A DNA stretch of 64,000 nt from Austropuccinia psidii (GCA_023105745.1 JALGQZ010000011.1:21726975-21790974), one strand, 5' to 3'; shown: positions 47,877 through 59,344, numbered from the stretch's first letter. Numbers and translations are program-made. Notes: a model not told the origin generated them from the letters alone.

Positions 47877-47893
47877 TTTGGGGGCCTGGCCAT
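47877..47893 (+). promoter_or_regulatory. Gy3 primer binding site region
   Basis: The bases after the LTR read TTTTGGGGGCCTGGCCATG, sharing TTTGGGGGCC with Gy2 and Gy4. Confidence 0.6.
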
Positions 47894-47921
47894 GCTTTTT
47901 TGATCTTTTTGGACCTTAAAA

Positions 47922-47974
47922 GTGAGTTTTTCCACTTATTTTTCTTCATTCTGACATTTTGATTTATCTTTCAG
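47922..47974 (+). other. Intron-like segment in the Gy3 leader
   Basis: AAA|GTGAGTTTTTCC at 47922 and TTTATCTTTCAG ending at 47974 bound a 53-bp pyrimidine-rich stretch, a well-formed short intron. It lies about 45 bp after the LTR. The leader on either side has no ORF. Confidence 0.5.
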
Positions 47975-48227
47975 GCGTAAAAAACTCTTAAAAAATATAT
48001 AATACATATCTTATTATATTTTTCTGAGTGATATATTTCTTATACCAAGTTTTATTATTAATATTACTATGTGGTTAAATAACCATAGAACTCTTATTCA
48101 TGGCCTGTTTTACATATAAAAACACAGCAAGCCTTTGATATAGTCCAAATTTTCGATGAAATAAGGACACATCTTACTGTAAAACCAACATTTGAGGCCT
48201 GGTGAGGTATATTGTTAATTCAATTAC

Positions 48228-50062
48228 TGTAAGGTGTGGATATGAAACTTTGATTAAAAATCAAGTACTTTTCCTGTCCTCAAAATTTGTATAAGGTAAA
48301 AATCAATTAAAAATAGTAAGAAATATTATTTTTAAGAGAAAACACGCCAATTTTATTGCTTATATCTTTGTTAGTATAGAACAATAATATTATAAAGATT
48401 TATTGTTTTACCAACAATAAAAATTTATGCAAAAATACTCTAAAAGAGATATTTAAGGCTACAAAAGAAATTTCTTCAAGAGCAATTTCAATTGGAATTA
48501 ATTGAGCAAAGAACTGCAAGCAATTAATTAAAGAACAAACTCTTTAAAAAGAATATTAAAGAGAAAACATGCCCAAAAGTGACCAGAGTGAATTTGGAAA
48601 CAAAGTGACAACGTTTACAGTGATGAAAGATGCTTTAATTCACTTTTGGGGTGGTTCAGGGGTAAAAATGATTATAAGAGTTACAAACAATGATTATGAT
48701 GACTTTTTCACGTGGTTAAAAGAATTAAAATGATTTAAAAATGGTGGTTGGAATCTTTTATTGATTGCTTCAACAGTGTTTAAACTAATTATAAAAGGAA
48801 AAGATTCTAACATGAAGAGAAAAGTGGGGCAAAGAAGACATTCTTTTATAACCATCAATTTTCTTACTTCAAAAGTAAAATTTACTCTTGTCAGTCGTGA
48901 AAAACATTCTGACAAGAGAAAAGCCAATTATGGCATCATTGAACCCTGGTTTAGACCAAAAAAGGGCTGGTTTAAGCCATTTCTAGCCATTTGTAGCCAT
49001 TTTAGACCCTTAAATCAGCCATTACTATAGCAATACCTGGTCTGGAACCTTAAAAACACGTCAGAATGTGTTTAAGCGGCGTAGAAACCAGTTAAAACTG
49101 TTTTTACCAACATTGGTTTAGCTTAAGGGTAGTTTTACCCTCTTGGCAGCAGTTAAAACCACCCTGGTTGGTATCAAAACCTCATCATCAATTGAGTCAC
49201 AGACCCTGTGACTCAATTCCAGGCCAGAATTGAGGAAAGTTTGCATGGATTTTGACATCCCACGCCAGTCAGCAAGGATTTTGGGGGTCTGGCTCCCCCT
49301 TCGAGCTAGAGTTCCTTTTCCCCCCAATTTTAATCTTTCCAATTTATTTTTTCCTTTAATTCCTCATCATGCATTATACTTGCAATTTACATATGTAATT
49401 CAATTGAATTGTACAGTGCAATACAGTAATAATTGATACCTCATATGTAAATCAAAGTTCACTTATGTAATACACGCACACATTTTGACATTTCAATTGA
49501 ATTCAATTTAAAATACTTCAATTCCTCATAGCTTCTAAACTAAATACAACAACTCAATTTTAACACAAAAATTGATGGTTAACACCACATGTGGTGTGAA
49601 TTAAACTAAAGTTTTGAGGATTTTCAATTTTTGTATTGAAAATACTAAAAACGTAATTTAAGCTTATTTAGAGTTGAGTTACAAAAATTTCACTCAGAGG
49701 TGACCCCACCTAAATTTTTATGAGGAATCAAATGGTGAAATAATTTTTATATGTTTATTTATTGGATAAAAAGTTGTAATATATTTTATATAACTTTTTA
49801 CCAAATATATTTTAATTTCACAATTTTTATTAAAAATTCATTTTTACTTAATTTTTACAAGTAAAAATATAATTTCATAATTTTAAATTTTATCGTAATT
49901 TTATTTTTAAATTATAATTAAGTTTTGTTTTTTAAATATAAATTTGTATTTATATTTCAACTTTTATTTTCATAATATAAATAAATTTATTTTATTTATA
50001 TTTGTGTCTTAATTTATCTTTTATGGTCTCTTGGGTATATGAGAATACCTCTAAGGCTCACA
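48228..50062 (-). repeat. Gy2 3' LTR
   Basis: Plus-strand start TGTAAGGTGTGGATATG, end AAGGCTCACA; 1835 bp. Homologous end to end with the solo LTR 3617-5454. It holds TTTTGGGGGTCTGGCT at about 49267-49282, a near match to the primer-site region. Confidence 0.95.
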
Positions 50063-50086
50063 TTCCCTCCCCCTAAAAAAAGTATA

Positions 50087-50470
50087 TTACTTTGTAATAT
50101 TGTTATTTCCAGTGTGTCTGAACCCTCTGAGAAGTTTAGTAGCTTCAGGTATGTCTTTTTCTGGCAACCATTCATCTTCACAAGCTGGGTCACTGTACCT
50201 AACAAGGTATTCCCTAGCTTTGTTGGTTCTCAACTTTCTTTCTTTGAGAACTTTGGTAATTTTCTTACTGCCAGATGGCTCAACAGCAGGTATAGCTTGG
50301 GGAATCTTATTCCTCAAGGGAAAGTTTTCTGCATCACTAGATTTATATGGCTTTATCAAGCTCACTGGAAATGTAGGATGCTTATTTCTAAGTTCTTCAG
50401 ATAGCTCTACTTCAACAGCATTTTATCCATGGAGGGCCTTAATAACAAAAGGTCCTTAAAAGGAGTCTTT
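50087..50470 (-). pseudogene. Gy2 integrase C-terminus with chromodomain-like end
   Basis: After two or three stops at 50400-50470 the frame reads HPTFPVSLIKPYKSSDAENF and then EPSGSKKITKVLKERKLRTN, KAREYLVRYSDPACEDEWLP, EKDIPEATKLLRGF. The YLVRY...EDEWLPE pattern fits a chromodomain with a shortened middle. It lies at the usual place after the GPY/F module. Confidence 0.85.
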
Positions 50471-51346
50471 CTACCTTTTACATCCTTTGATGTTATTGAA
50501 GTTAGTGGTGGATACAACAACTAGGTCCCCCACTTTGAAATCTGGAGTTGCATGTGATTTATCCCATATGTCTTTAGCATATGCAAAAGAGTCCTCCATG
50601 CACCTTACTGCATGCTTAATAAAATCTTTCCTCAAGGAATCTTGGGGTAATTTGGGGTTCCATCCTTTTTCTAGGATAGCAGGAGATTGATTGGTACTGG
50701 CATGGATTGATGTTTTATATGCTAATTCCAGTGCTGGAAGCAGAGTACACCAATCATGGGTAAATGAATCACAATCTTTTAATTCAAGGGCATATGCACA
50801 GAATCTTCTTACCATGTCCTCTAAGGCTTGGATCATCCTTTCAGCCAGACCATCAGTTTGTGGGTGGTAGGCTGTAGAGAAAGACAGCTTAATTCCAAAT
50901 AAGTGGTGAAGATTTGTCCATAGTGCTGAAGTGAATTTGGGATCCCTATCACTAATGATATTTATAAATATTCCAGTCCATGACACTACTCTATTCCATA
51001 TCAGAAGAGCTGTATCAATGGCTGTATCATCCTTGTGACATGGTAAAAAGATTAGAGTTTTACTGAATCTGTCCACAATTACTAGGCAAGCATTATAACT
51101 TCTGTAACCTCCTGGTGGTAGGCCAGTTACCCAATCCATATTGAAAATTTCCCAAGGTCTGCTTGGTTCTTGGATTTTGATCATATTTCCAAGTCTCTTT
51201 CCAGTTGATTTATTGGATTTTTGACATCTGTCACAGGTTTTGCAATACTCTACAACATCCTTCTGCCACATTGGCCACCATATACAGGTTTTCACTTTTG
51301 GTCTAGTTCTGTCTTCAGACAGATGTCCTAAGAAGGGGCTGTCATG
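50471..51346 (-). pseudogene. Gy2 integrase
   Basis: The open piece 50471-51295 starts in the zinc-binding half (WWPMWQKDVVEYCKTCDRCQ), continues with IFNMDWVTGLPPGGYRSYNA (Asp), IISDRDPKFTSALWTNLHHL (Asp) and HPQTDGLAERMIQALEDMVR (Glu), so the D,D,E triad is complete, and ends in HATPDFKVGDLVVVSTTNFN. A TAA at 51347-51349 separates it from RNase H and a stop at 50471 from the tail. Confidence 0.92.
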
Positions 51347-51349
51347 GCA

Positions 51350-52084
51350 TTATTTCAGTACAAGATTGATTAATGACCTGTCCACAACTGTCATGACACA
51401 TGTGTGCTTGGTCCTGTGGTAAAGTATACCATCTAGTAGGTGAAATCTTCTTTCATAATGAGATTTATTGCATATTTCATCCAAGGCATGTATGAGAGAG
51501 TTGTCTTTACAGTCTTTGTTAATTAATTGGCACAAGATGCTACAATTTCTTTCTTGAGTGTAACTGTGTCTTACTTCTTCAAAGAAGGTGGTGTTCAAGT
51601 CTGTAACACTTATTCCTTCTATTGGGATCTGTGGTGAAGCTTCTTTTGGAACATAAGCAGGATTATCAATATTATTTGGTATTGGCCATCTGCTCAGTCC
51701 ATCTGCATTCTTATAAATATTCCCATCCTTACAAACAATAGTCATATTGCCTCTGTATTCTTGTATGTCTATTTGCCATCTGAGCATATGTCTGTTGGGT
51801 GTTTTCATGTTTGAAAGTGATTTGACAGCTGTACAATCTGTTATTACCTCAAAAACACATCCTTCCAAGAAGTAGTGGAATTTTTCCAAGGCCCAGACAA
51901 GGCATAGACATTCCATTTGACTTGCTCCATATCTGGCTTCAGCTTGTTTGATTTGCCTGGATATGAAACATATGGGTCCTTCTACAGGTTTATCATTTAT
52001 GATCTGAACTTGGTGAAGTGCAGCACCCATCCCATCCCCTGATGCATCAATATACAATTTAAAAGGCAATTTAAAGTCTGTCAT
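51350..52084 (-). pseudogene. Gy2 RNase H
   Basis: [20 protein letters not shown] begins the RNase H fold with its first Asp; [17 protein letters not shown] supplies the conserved Glu-equivalent region and [15 protein letters not shown] the next Asp. [14 protein letters not shown] ends the domain. The frame overlaps the RT frame by 14 bases (52071-52084), a +/-1 shift against RT. Confidence 0.9.
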
Positions 52085-53110
52085 CAGTAATAGTGGAGAT
52101 GGCCAAGGCTTCTCTTAGAGACTCAAAAGCTTTGACTCTGTCAACAGTCACTTCAAATACTGTGTCTTTGTCACAAAATTTATAAAGTGGTCTTGCTATA
52201 GATGCAAGATCTTTAATGTGTTGCCTGTAATATCCTGCAAAACCTAAGAATGACTGAATTTCCTTCTTGTTCTGAGGCATGGGTTTTAGCAATACTGCTG
52301 CAACTTTATTTTTGTCAATTCCAAGGGAAAAACAAGATACAACATATCCTAGTGCCTTAAGTTCTTTAAACCCAAAATGGCATTTCTTCAAGGAGATTTT
52401 CATGTTTACTGATTGAATTTTTGTCAAAGCTCTGGAAAATCTGTACATGTGCTCCTCCCAAGTCTTGGAACAGACAATAATGTAATCAATGTAAATGATT
52501 AACCATTCCTCTGAGAGTTCTTCAGGGAGGATTTCATTAATCATTCTTTGGAAGTGTGAAGGTACATTTTTGATACCAAAGGGAATCCTCAAGTATTCAT
52601 ACACTCCACAATGAAGAATAATTCGCAAGTATTTTCTTGCTCTTGGTGTCACCACATTTTGATGGAATCCTTTAAGAGCATCCATAGTGGTTATATACAC
52701 TGCTTGAGATATTTGAGTAAGGGCAATTTGAATTTTTGGTATTGGGTATCTATCTGGAACAGTGTAAGTGTTCAGAGCTCTAAAGTCCCCAATCATTCTA
52801 GATTTTCCATTATGCCATGCCACTATGACTGGTGTAGTTATTTCTACTTCTTCATTGTGGCCTACTTTTCGTATTACACCAAGGTCCAGAAGTTCTTTGA
52901 TATGAATTTCTAGAGCTTCTCTTGATTTTGGACTTGCTGGATATGCAGGTCTTCTTAAGAGTGGTGGATAAGGTCTCTCAATGTTAAGAATGATATCAAC
53001 TTCATGACCAATAATTGCTCCCAGAGGTTCTTTGTCTGAAGCAAATGCTCCTCTGTGGTCATACAAAAGGGAAGAAAGTTCATTTTCTTGTTTATCAGTC
53101 AGATGAAGGC
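52071..53110 (-). pseudogene. Gy2 reverse transcriptase
   Basis: The open frame 52071-53066 holds [92 protein letters not shown] and the active-site region [20 protein letters not shown]. The box is YIDY where YIDD is expected, so the second catalytic Asp is lost. The connection continues to [24 protein letters not shown] and a frame change near 53110-53140 separate RT from the protease. Confidence 0.93.
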
Positions 53111-53133
53111 TTATTTCAGCTTTATTTAACTAT

Positions 53134-55059
53134 TCAGACTAGAATTTTTTCTAACTCTAAGTTGACTGGTGGTGCTTTGTTTACTGTAATTTGTCTTTTA
53201 AATGGTAAAAAGGCAAATTTTTGGCCCTTCTTGTCTCCAATAGTAAGGTATCTGTCTTTGTTGTTATGTGAATCTATCCCATACATGATTAAATAGTCAT
53301 TTCCCAATTTAAAATGGGTACGGAAGCAGTTTTCCATAACAACAAATTCAACTGTGATTCTCAAATTCCCATTAATGTGTGGTAATATGACATTGTTCTC
53401 AAAAATTCCTAATTCTTTCATTGGATTACTTGCACTATTGAATTTTATACCATCAATTGGCAACAATTGGTCTTCAAAATTTGGTACACAAGTCTTAAGA
53501 AATGATTTTCCAACACAAGAGCAGAAGGCTCCTAGGTCAAGCAAAATTTTGGTGGGCTTGTTTTCAATCACCACTTCTGTTATACAGGCATTACCAGTTG
53601 TATAACCTTTCCCTCTGTTCGGTTTTGTTTTCATAAGTTGTGCATCTTGAACTTTTGATAAATCAAGTTGACCATTGCTCAATTGTGGCAAGTGGGAATA
53701 ACATTCCATGATGTCAAAAGTGGCATTGATATTTTCTATATCTTTTGAAGATTCAGAAAATATGGATGACTTATCATATGAATTGTCTTGAATTATGTCA
53801 TGTTTTTCAACATCAGGTTCCTTTTCAATGTCAATTTCATTGATTTCCCCCCTTTTAGGACATGTATTGGCTAAATGGGTGGTGATTTGGAAAATATGGC
53901 ACTTTCTGGCTGTATCTGCATATTTATACTCAACATTATTATAATTTTCTTTAAGGTTTTTGTCCACAGAATCTTTCCAAGGTGTATCAAAGCTTGTTTT
54001 GAGATTCACCCTACTAGAACCAATTTTGGTTCTGGTGGTTACTTCTTCTAATATATTGATAATATCCTCTGCTGAAGATTGTTCAGTAGTCCTGCTTTTG
54101 ACAGCATGCTCTAGGTCACCTCCACATTGTCTCAGAATCTTTCTATGGATCATAAATTCTGAAATGTCAGGATATAATGCTGTTAATCTGTCTTTCTGTT
54201 GGCAAAACCGTAGTAAAGATTTGTATTTATCAACATTAAATTTGACAGATTCAAAGGCTGTTTCCACTTTAAACCTCCAAGAATTATTGGCCCATTTGTT
54301 GATAATTTGGGTTTTCCACCAAGTCCAACTTTGGTGTCCATGTGCTTGTCTCAATTTCATATACCATCTGTGAGCTGATTTAGTAAATGAGGTGTTAAAC
54401 CTGGCTGTTACCAATCTTTTTGGTAATTCAAAGTCCTCTTTGATCATTTCAATACCCCTGATGAATTCCATATGGTCATACTCTCCTTCACCACTGAAGT
54501 GAGGCCATTCCTTCAGCTTTGGAACTTCTTTCAAGAGTTCTTGGCCCATTGTTGGTTCCAAGTTATGAAAATAAGTAGAAAATTCATTCTTTAATTGAGA
54601 ATTTTCAATATCCAATACCTGTGGATTGGGAATCCCTGTACCCTCATTTTGATTCAGAGGTGTAGACATTCTTGGCAAGGTGTTTAGTAGTTGTTCAATA
54701 TCATTCATTTTACTATTGTTACACCTTTGTGAATTTCTTAATTCATGTTGTAAGCTTTGTATAGAGGTTATTAAATTCTTTTTATGATCATCCTCTTTAT
54801 ATGTCAGCTCATTCCATAACTCTGTTTGTTTAGTATTATCAGATATAACTTCATTTAACTTTATTTTTAATTTTGATATTTCCTCTTTTGAGGTATCAAA
54901 ATACTTTTTCAAGGCAATTATATGTGTCTTTACTTCAGTAAATGATTTTGAAATATCATCAAGAGGTTTCTTATTATCCTCTTTGATATTATTTATGGCT
55001 TGTTTTATTCTTGTTTCAATTATGTCATTAATATTGAATTTAGAATATTTGTCTGTCAA
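53134..55059 (-). pseudogene. Gy2 Gag C-terminal part plus protease, 641-codon open frame
   Basis: Residues 1-120 form a charged, probably coiled-coil region. Residues about 180-350 are capsid-like (VPKLKEWPHFSGEGEYDHME, SWTWWKTQIINKWANNSWRF). The knuckle at about 405 reads CHIFQITTHLANTC, CCHC with the second Cys replaced by Phe. The protease at about 525 reads KILLDLGAFCSCVG, where D-T/S-G has become DLG; HFKLGNDYLIMYGID marks its C-terminal half. Both losses are point changes in an otherwise open frame. In Gy4 the same sites are intact (CHKCGVIGHLANNC, LDTGAYC). Confidence 0.92.
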
Positions 55060-55925
55060 TTCCTTGATAATGGCAGATTGCTCATTTATCTTATTGCCAA
55101 AAGAATTCTCATTATTAGAAGCTTTTATTGTTCTTAAACATTTTTCAAAAAATTTAAGTGTTTCATTGATTTGGCTCAGCTCAAGTTATGTGTTTTAAGA
55201 TTGTCACAAATTGATGCATTTTTATCGGAGAGATGACTTTTTACATCAGTTATAGCTTCATACAATTCTGGAATAGAATTCAAAATATCAGAAATCATTT
55301 CTGATATTTTAATCTGGCCTCCTCCACTTTGTAATTTCATCATTGTTTGGGCCATCTGAAACACACTTTCCATGGCATCCTGTAGCCCTGGCTGTAAGTC
55401 TTTGGGGCTGGTGCCTTTCCTTTCCCCTTGTTCTGAGCATGTGGCTGCTTTTTCACGCTGTAATTGCTGCTTCTGGCCACTGGGGCTGTTTTTGGCACTT
55501 GCTTGGGTGTTGGAGGGTTGTTTTTCCTCCATTCTAGTGTCAAGAGCATCATTTTTTTCTTCTCCATCAATGGATGCCATCCATTGAGCAATTTGCAAGT
55601 ATTGGGATGGCCCAGGAACTTTCTCACAGTAATGCAGTTTTTCCACAGATCTGCAAGGATCTGGTACTCCTTGTACTGCAGGGCATTGTTGTATGCTTTG
55701 TGGCTGGCTTTGTATATGTCCACTGAGGCTTCTTGTGGTGGTTTCAGCTCTTTGTGAAGGTAAAATGGTGTTATCAGCGTCAGAATGACCTATTTTAGTT
55801 TTTTGGAAGTCATCAACTGACCCTTTTCCTTTTGTACCTGGTTGGCTTCTGCCATAATCACGTCTATTACCTTTCTGGGAGCTGCTTGAGGGGTTATAGC
55901 TGGCTCCTGATCTAGTTGAAGGCAT
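55060..55925 (-). pseudogene. Gy2 gag N-terminal part
   Basis: ATG at 55925 starts MPSTRSGASYNPSSSSQKG, a basic, Ser-rich N-terminus like that of other rust Gypsy gag proteins. Around 55720-55560 the conserved piece DIYKASHKAYNNALQYKEYQ and LLNGWHPL lies in the next frame, so there is a shift or overlap. QDAMESVFQMAQTMMKLQSG follows. The frame ends at 55176 and the next gag frame starts at 55059. The protein would begin particle assembly. Confidence 0.8.
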
Positions 55926-55976
55926 ATTTTATGATTAAAAAGGCTTAAAATGGTGTTTTTACATCAAATAACTTAC
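55912..55976 (-). other. Intron-like segment in Gy2 gag 5' region
   Basis: Minus strand CCAAAA|GTAAGTTATTTGATG at 55976 to CAACTAG at 55912, 65 bp. It overlaps the ATG at 55925, so splicing would replace the first five codons of the unspliced gag by an upstream exon (which encodes, in one frame, IIPASTVNSDHNSTVIVTQN). With these exact sites the upstream frame does not join in phase. Confidence 0.4.
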
Positions 55977-56174
55977 TTTTGGGCAAATTCTTAGCTTTCT
56001 GAAGGGTATTACATATATCCAAGTTAATCAATTCAGAAGATATTGGTTCAGGTTGGTTGTTTTGAGTCACAATAACAGTACTATTGTGGTCTGAATTAAC
56101 AGTACTGGCAGGGATAATGCTGGTGACTGTTGAGGCTGTTTCAATGTTTTCTTGTCTTACCATGCTGTCAGACA

Positions 56175-56251
56175 CTAAAATTAATGAAAAAGCCAATTAA
56201 TTAAGTAAAAAAAGGTTATTTTAAAAAAAGGAATAAAAATATAAGCCTCAC
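56175..56251 (-). other. Intron-like segment in Gy2 leader
   Basis: Minus strand GTGAGGCTTATATTTTTATT at 56251 to TTCATTAATTTTAG ending at 56175, 77 bp, with a long pyrimidine-rich middle. It is followed by a small exon-like stretch with ATGGTAAGACAAG. Confidence 0.4.
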
Positions 56252-56386
56252 TTATAATATGAAAAAAAAATATTTTTTGTGGGTTTTTTTGAGTTATAAG
56301 TATTTTTTATATGTTTTTTTAAATTTTTCAATATAAGAAAAAAGGTTTAAAAAAGATTAAAAAAAAAAAGTCACAGGTAAATTATC

Positions 56387-56403
56387 ATGGCTGGGCCCCC
56401 AAA
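56387..56403 (-). promoter_or_regulatory. Gy2 primer binding site region
   Basis: Right after the 5' LTR the minus strand reads TTTGGGGGCCCAGCCATG. The Gy2 LTR itself contains AGCTAGACCCCCAAATT (solo copy, about 4385-4401), which could pair with it over ten contiguous bases and 14 of 17 in all. Confidence 0.55.
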
Positions 56404-59339
56404 TTTAAGGTGTGGATATGAAACTTTGATTAAAAATCAAGTACTTTTTCTGTCCTCAAAATTTGTATAAGGTAAAAATCAATTAAAAATAGTAAGAAAT
56501 ATTATTCTTCAAGAGAAAACATGCCAATTTTATTATTTATAACTTTATTAGTATAAAACAATAATACTATAAAGATTCATTGTTTTACCAACAATAAAAA
56601 TTATCCAAAAATACTCTACAAGAGATATTTAAGGCTACAAAAGAAATTTCTTCAAGAGCAATTTCAATTGGAATTAATTGAGAAAAGAACTGCAAGCAAT
56701 TAATTAAGGAGCAAATTCTTTAAAAAGAATATTAAAGAGAAAACATGCCCAAAAGTGACCACAGTGAATTTGGAAACAAAGTGACAAAGTTTACAGTGAT
56801 GAAAGATGCTTTAATTCACTTTTGGGGTGGTTCAGTGGTAAAAATGATTATAAGAGTTACAAACAATGATTATGATGACTTTTTCACGTGGTTAAAAGAA
56901 TTAAAATGATTTAAAAATGGTGGTTGGAATCTTTGATTGATTGGTTTAACAGTTTTAAACTAATTAATAAAAGGAAAAGATTCTAACATGAAGAGAAAAG
57001 TGGGGCAAAGAAGACATTCTTTTATAGCCATCAATTCTCTTACTCCAAAAGTAAAATTTACTCTTGTCAGTCGTGAAAAACAGTCTGACAACAGAAAAGC
57101 CAATTATGGCATCATTGAACCCTGGTTTAGACCAAAAAGGGCAGGTTTAAGCCATTTTTAGCCATTTTAGACCCTTAAATCAGCCATTACTATAGAAATA
57201 CCAGGCCTAGAGCCTTCAAAACACGTCAGAATGTGTTTCAGAGGCGTAGAAACCAGTTAAAACTGTTTTTATTATGATTGTTTTATCTTAAGGGTAGTTT
57301 TACCCTCTTAGCAACAGCTAAAACTACCCCAGTTGGTATCAAAACCTCATCATCAATTGAGTCCACAGACCCTGTAACTCAATTCCAGGCCAAAAGTGAT
57401 GAAATTTTGCGTGAATTTTGACATCCCACGCCTGTCAGCAAGGATTTTGGGGGTCTAGCTCCCCCTTAGAGCTGGAGTTCCTTTTCCCCCCCAAATTTAA
57501 TCTTTCCAATTTATTTTTCCTTTAATTCCTCATCATGTATTATACTTATAGTTTACATATGTAATTCAATTCAATTGTACAGTACAATACAGTAATAATT
57601 GACACCTCATATGTAAATCAAAGTTCACTTATGTAATACACGCGCACATTTTGACATTTCAATTGAATTCAATTGAAAATACTTCAATTCCTCATAACTT
57701 CTAAACTAAACACAACACCTCAATTTTAACACAAAAATTGATGGTTAACACCACATGTGGTGTGAATTGAATTAAGGTTTTGAGGATTTTCAACTTTTGT
57801 ATTGAAAATACTAAAAACTTAATTTAAGCTTATTTAGAGTTGAGTTACAAGAATTTCACTCAGAGGTGACCCCACCTGATTTTTTATGAGGAATCCAATG
57901 GTGAAATAAATTTTATATGTTTATTTATTGGATAAAAAGCTATAATAAATTTTATATAAATTTTTTACAAACAATGATTATCATGATTTCTTGACGTGAC
58001 TAAAAGGTTTAAAATGATATGAAAAGGGTGGTTGGAATCTTTTGTTTATTGGTTTAACAGTGTTTAAACTAATTATAAAAGGAAAAGATTCTAACATGAA
58101 GAGAAAAGTGGGGCAAAGAAGACATTCTTTTATAGCCATCAATCTTCTTACTCCAAAAGTAAAATTTACAAATTTACTCTCTTCAGCCGTAAACTGACAA
58201 CAGAAGAACCAATTATGGCATCATTGAACCCTGGTTTAGACCAAAAAAGAGCTGGTTTAAGCCATTTTTAGCCATTTTAAACCCTTAAATCAGCCATTAC
58301 TATAGCAATACCTAGTCTAGAACCTTCAAAACACGTCAGAATGTGTGTAAGAGGCGTAGAAACCAGTTAAAACTGTTTTTACTATTATTCTTTTAACTTA
58401 AGGGTAGTTTTACCCTCTTGGCAGCAGTTAAAACCACCCTGGTTGGTATCAAAACCTCATCATCAATTGAGTCAAAGACCCTGTGACTCAATTCCAGGCC
58501 AAAAGTGATGAACTTTTGCATGGAATTTGACATCCCACACCAGTCAGCAAGGAATTTGGGGGTTTTGCTCCCCCTTAGAGCTAGAGTTCCTTTTCCCCCC
58601 CAATTTCAATCTTTCCAATTTATTTTTTCCTTTAATTCCTCATCATGTATTATACTTGCAATTTACATATGTAATTCAATTGAATTGTACAGTACAATAC
58701 AGTAATAATTGATACCTCATATGTAAATCAAAGTTCACTTATGTAATACACGCACACATTTTGACATTTCAATTGAATTCAATTGAAAATACTTCAATTC
58801 CTCATAACTTCTAAACTAAACACAACACCTCAATTTTAACACAAAAATTGATGGTTAACACCACATGTGGTGTGAATTAAACTAAAGTTTTGAGGATTTC
58901 AAATTTTTGTATTGAAAATACTAAAAAACTTAATTTAAGCTTATTTAGAGTTGAGTTACAAAAATTTCACTCAGAGGTGACCCCACCTAATTTTTTATGA
59001 GGAATCAAATGGTGAAATAATTCTTATATGTTTATTTATTGGATAAAAAGCTATAATATATTTTATATAAATTTTTAACAATTATATTTTAATTTCACAA
59101 TTTTTATTAAAAATTTATTTTTACTTAATTCTTACAAGTAAAAATATAATTTTATAATTTTAAATTTTATTGTAATTTTATTTTTAAACTATAATCAAAT
59201 TTTGTTTTTTAAATATAAATTTGTATTTATATTTCAATTTTTATTTTTACAATATAAATAAATTTATTTTATTTATATTTGTGTCTTAATTTATCTTTTG
59301 TGGTCTTTTGGGTATATGAAAATACCTCTACGGCTCACA
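56404..59339 (-). repeat. Gy2 5' LTR with an internal 1.1-kb tandem duplication
   Basis: It starts TTTAAGGTGTGGATATG (TG changed to TT) and ends CTACGGCTCACA. It is 2936 bp, 1.1 kb longer than the 3' LTR. The part from about 56862 to 57965 recurs from 57966 to about 59060: after TTTTTTACAAACAATGATTA the sequence returns to GGTGGTTGGAATCTTTT, CATGAAGAGAAAAGTGGGGC, the GGGGGT block and the ACACCACATGTGGTGTGAAT palindrome. The two units differ at many single bases and one short insertion. Confidence 0.9.
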
Positions 59340-59344
59340 ATTAC

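Larger units (their letters stand above)
48228..59339 (-). mobile_element. Gy2: complete Ty3/Gypsy element, minus strand, inserted in the Gy3 leader, target duplication ATTAC
   Basis: The element spans 11.1 kb. The flanks are ATTAC at 48223-48227 and ATTAC at 59340-59344. It has a 3' LTR of 1835 bp, a purine-rich tract (minus strand AGGGGGAGGGAATG, 50063-50076), pol, gag, primer-site region and a 5' LTR of 2936 bp that contains a duplication. It is better preserved than Gy4 and Gy1a, with long open pieces, but has stops in the integrase, two frame changes and two altered active sites. Confidence 0.95.

Noticed and set aside
46538..47880. Gy3 5' LTR as a third solo LTR
   Set aside because: The 5-mers TAGAA and TTTTG do not match, and primer-site sequence and leader follow directly; it is the 5' LTR of the element that continues at 59345.
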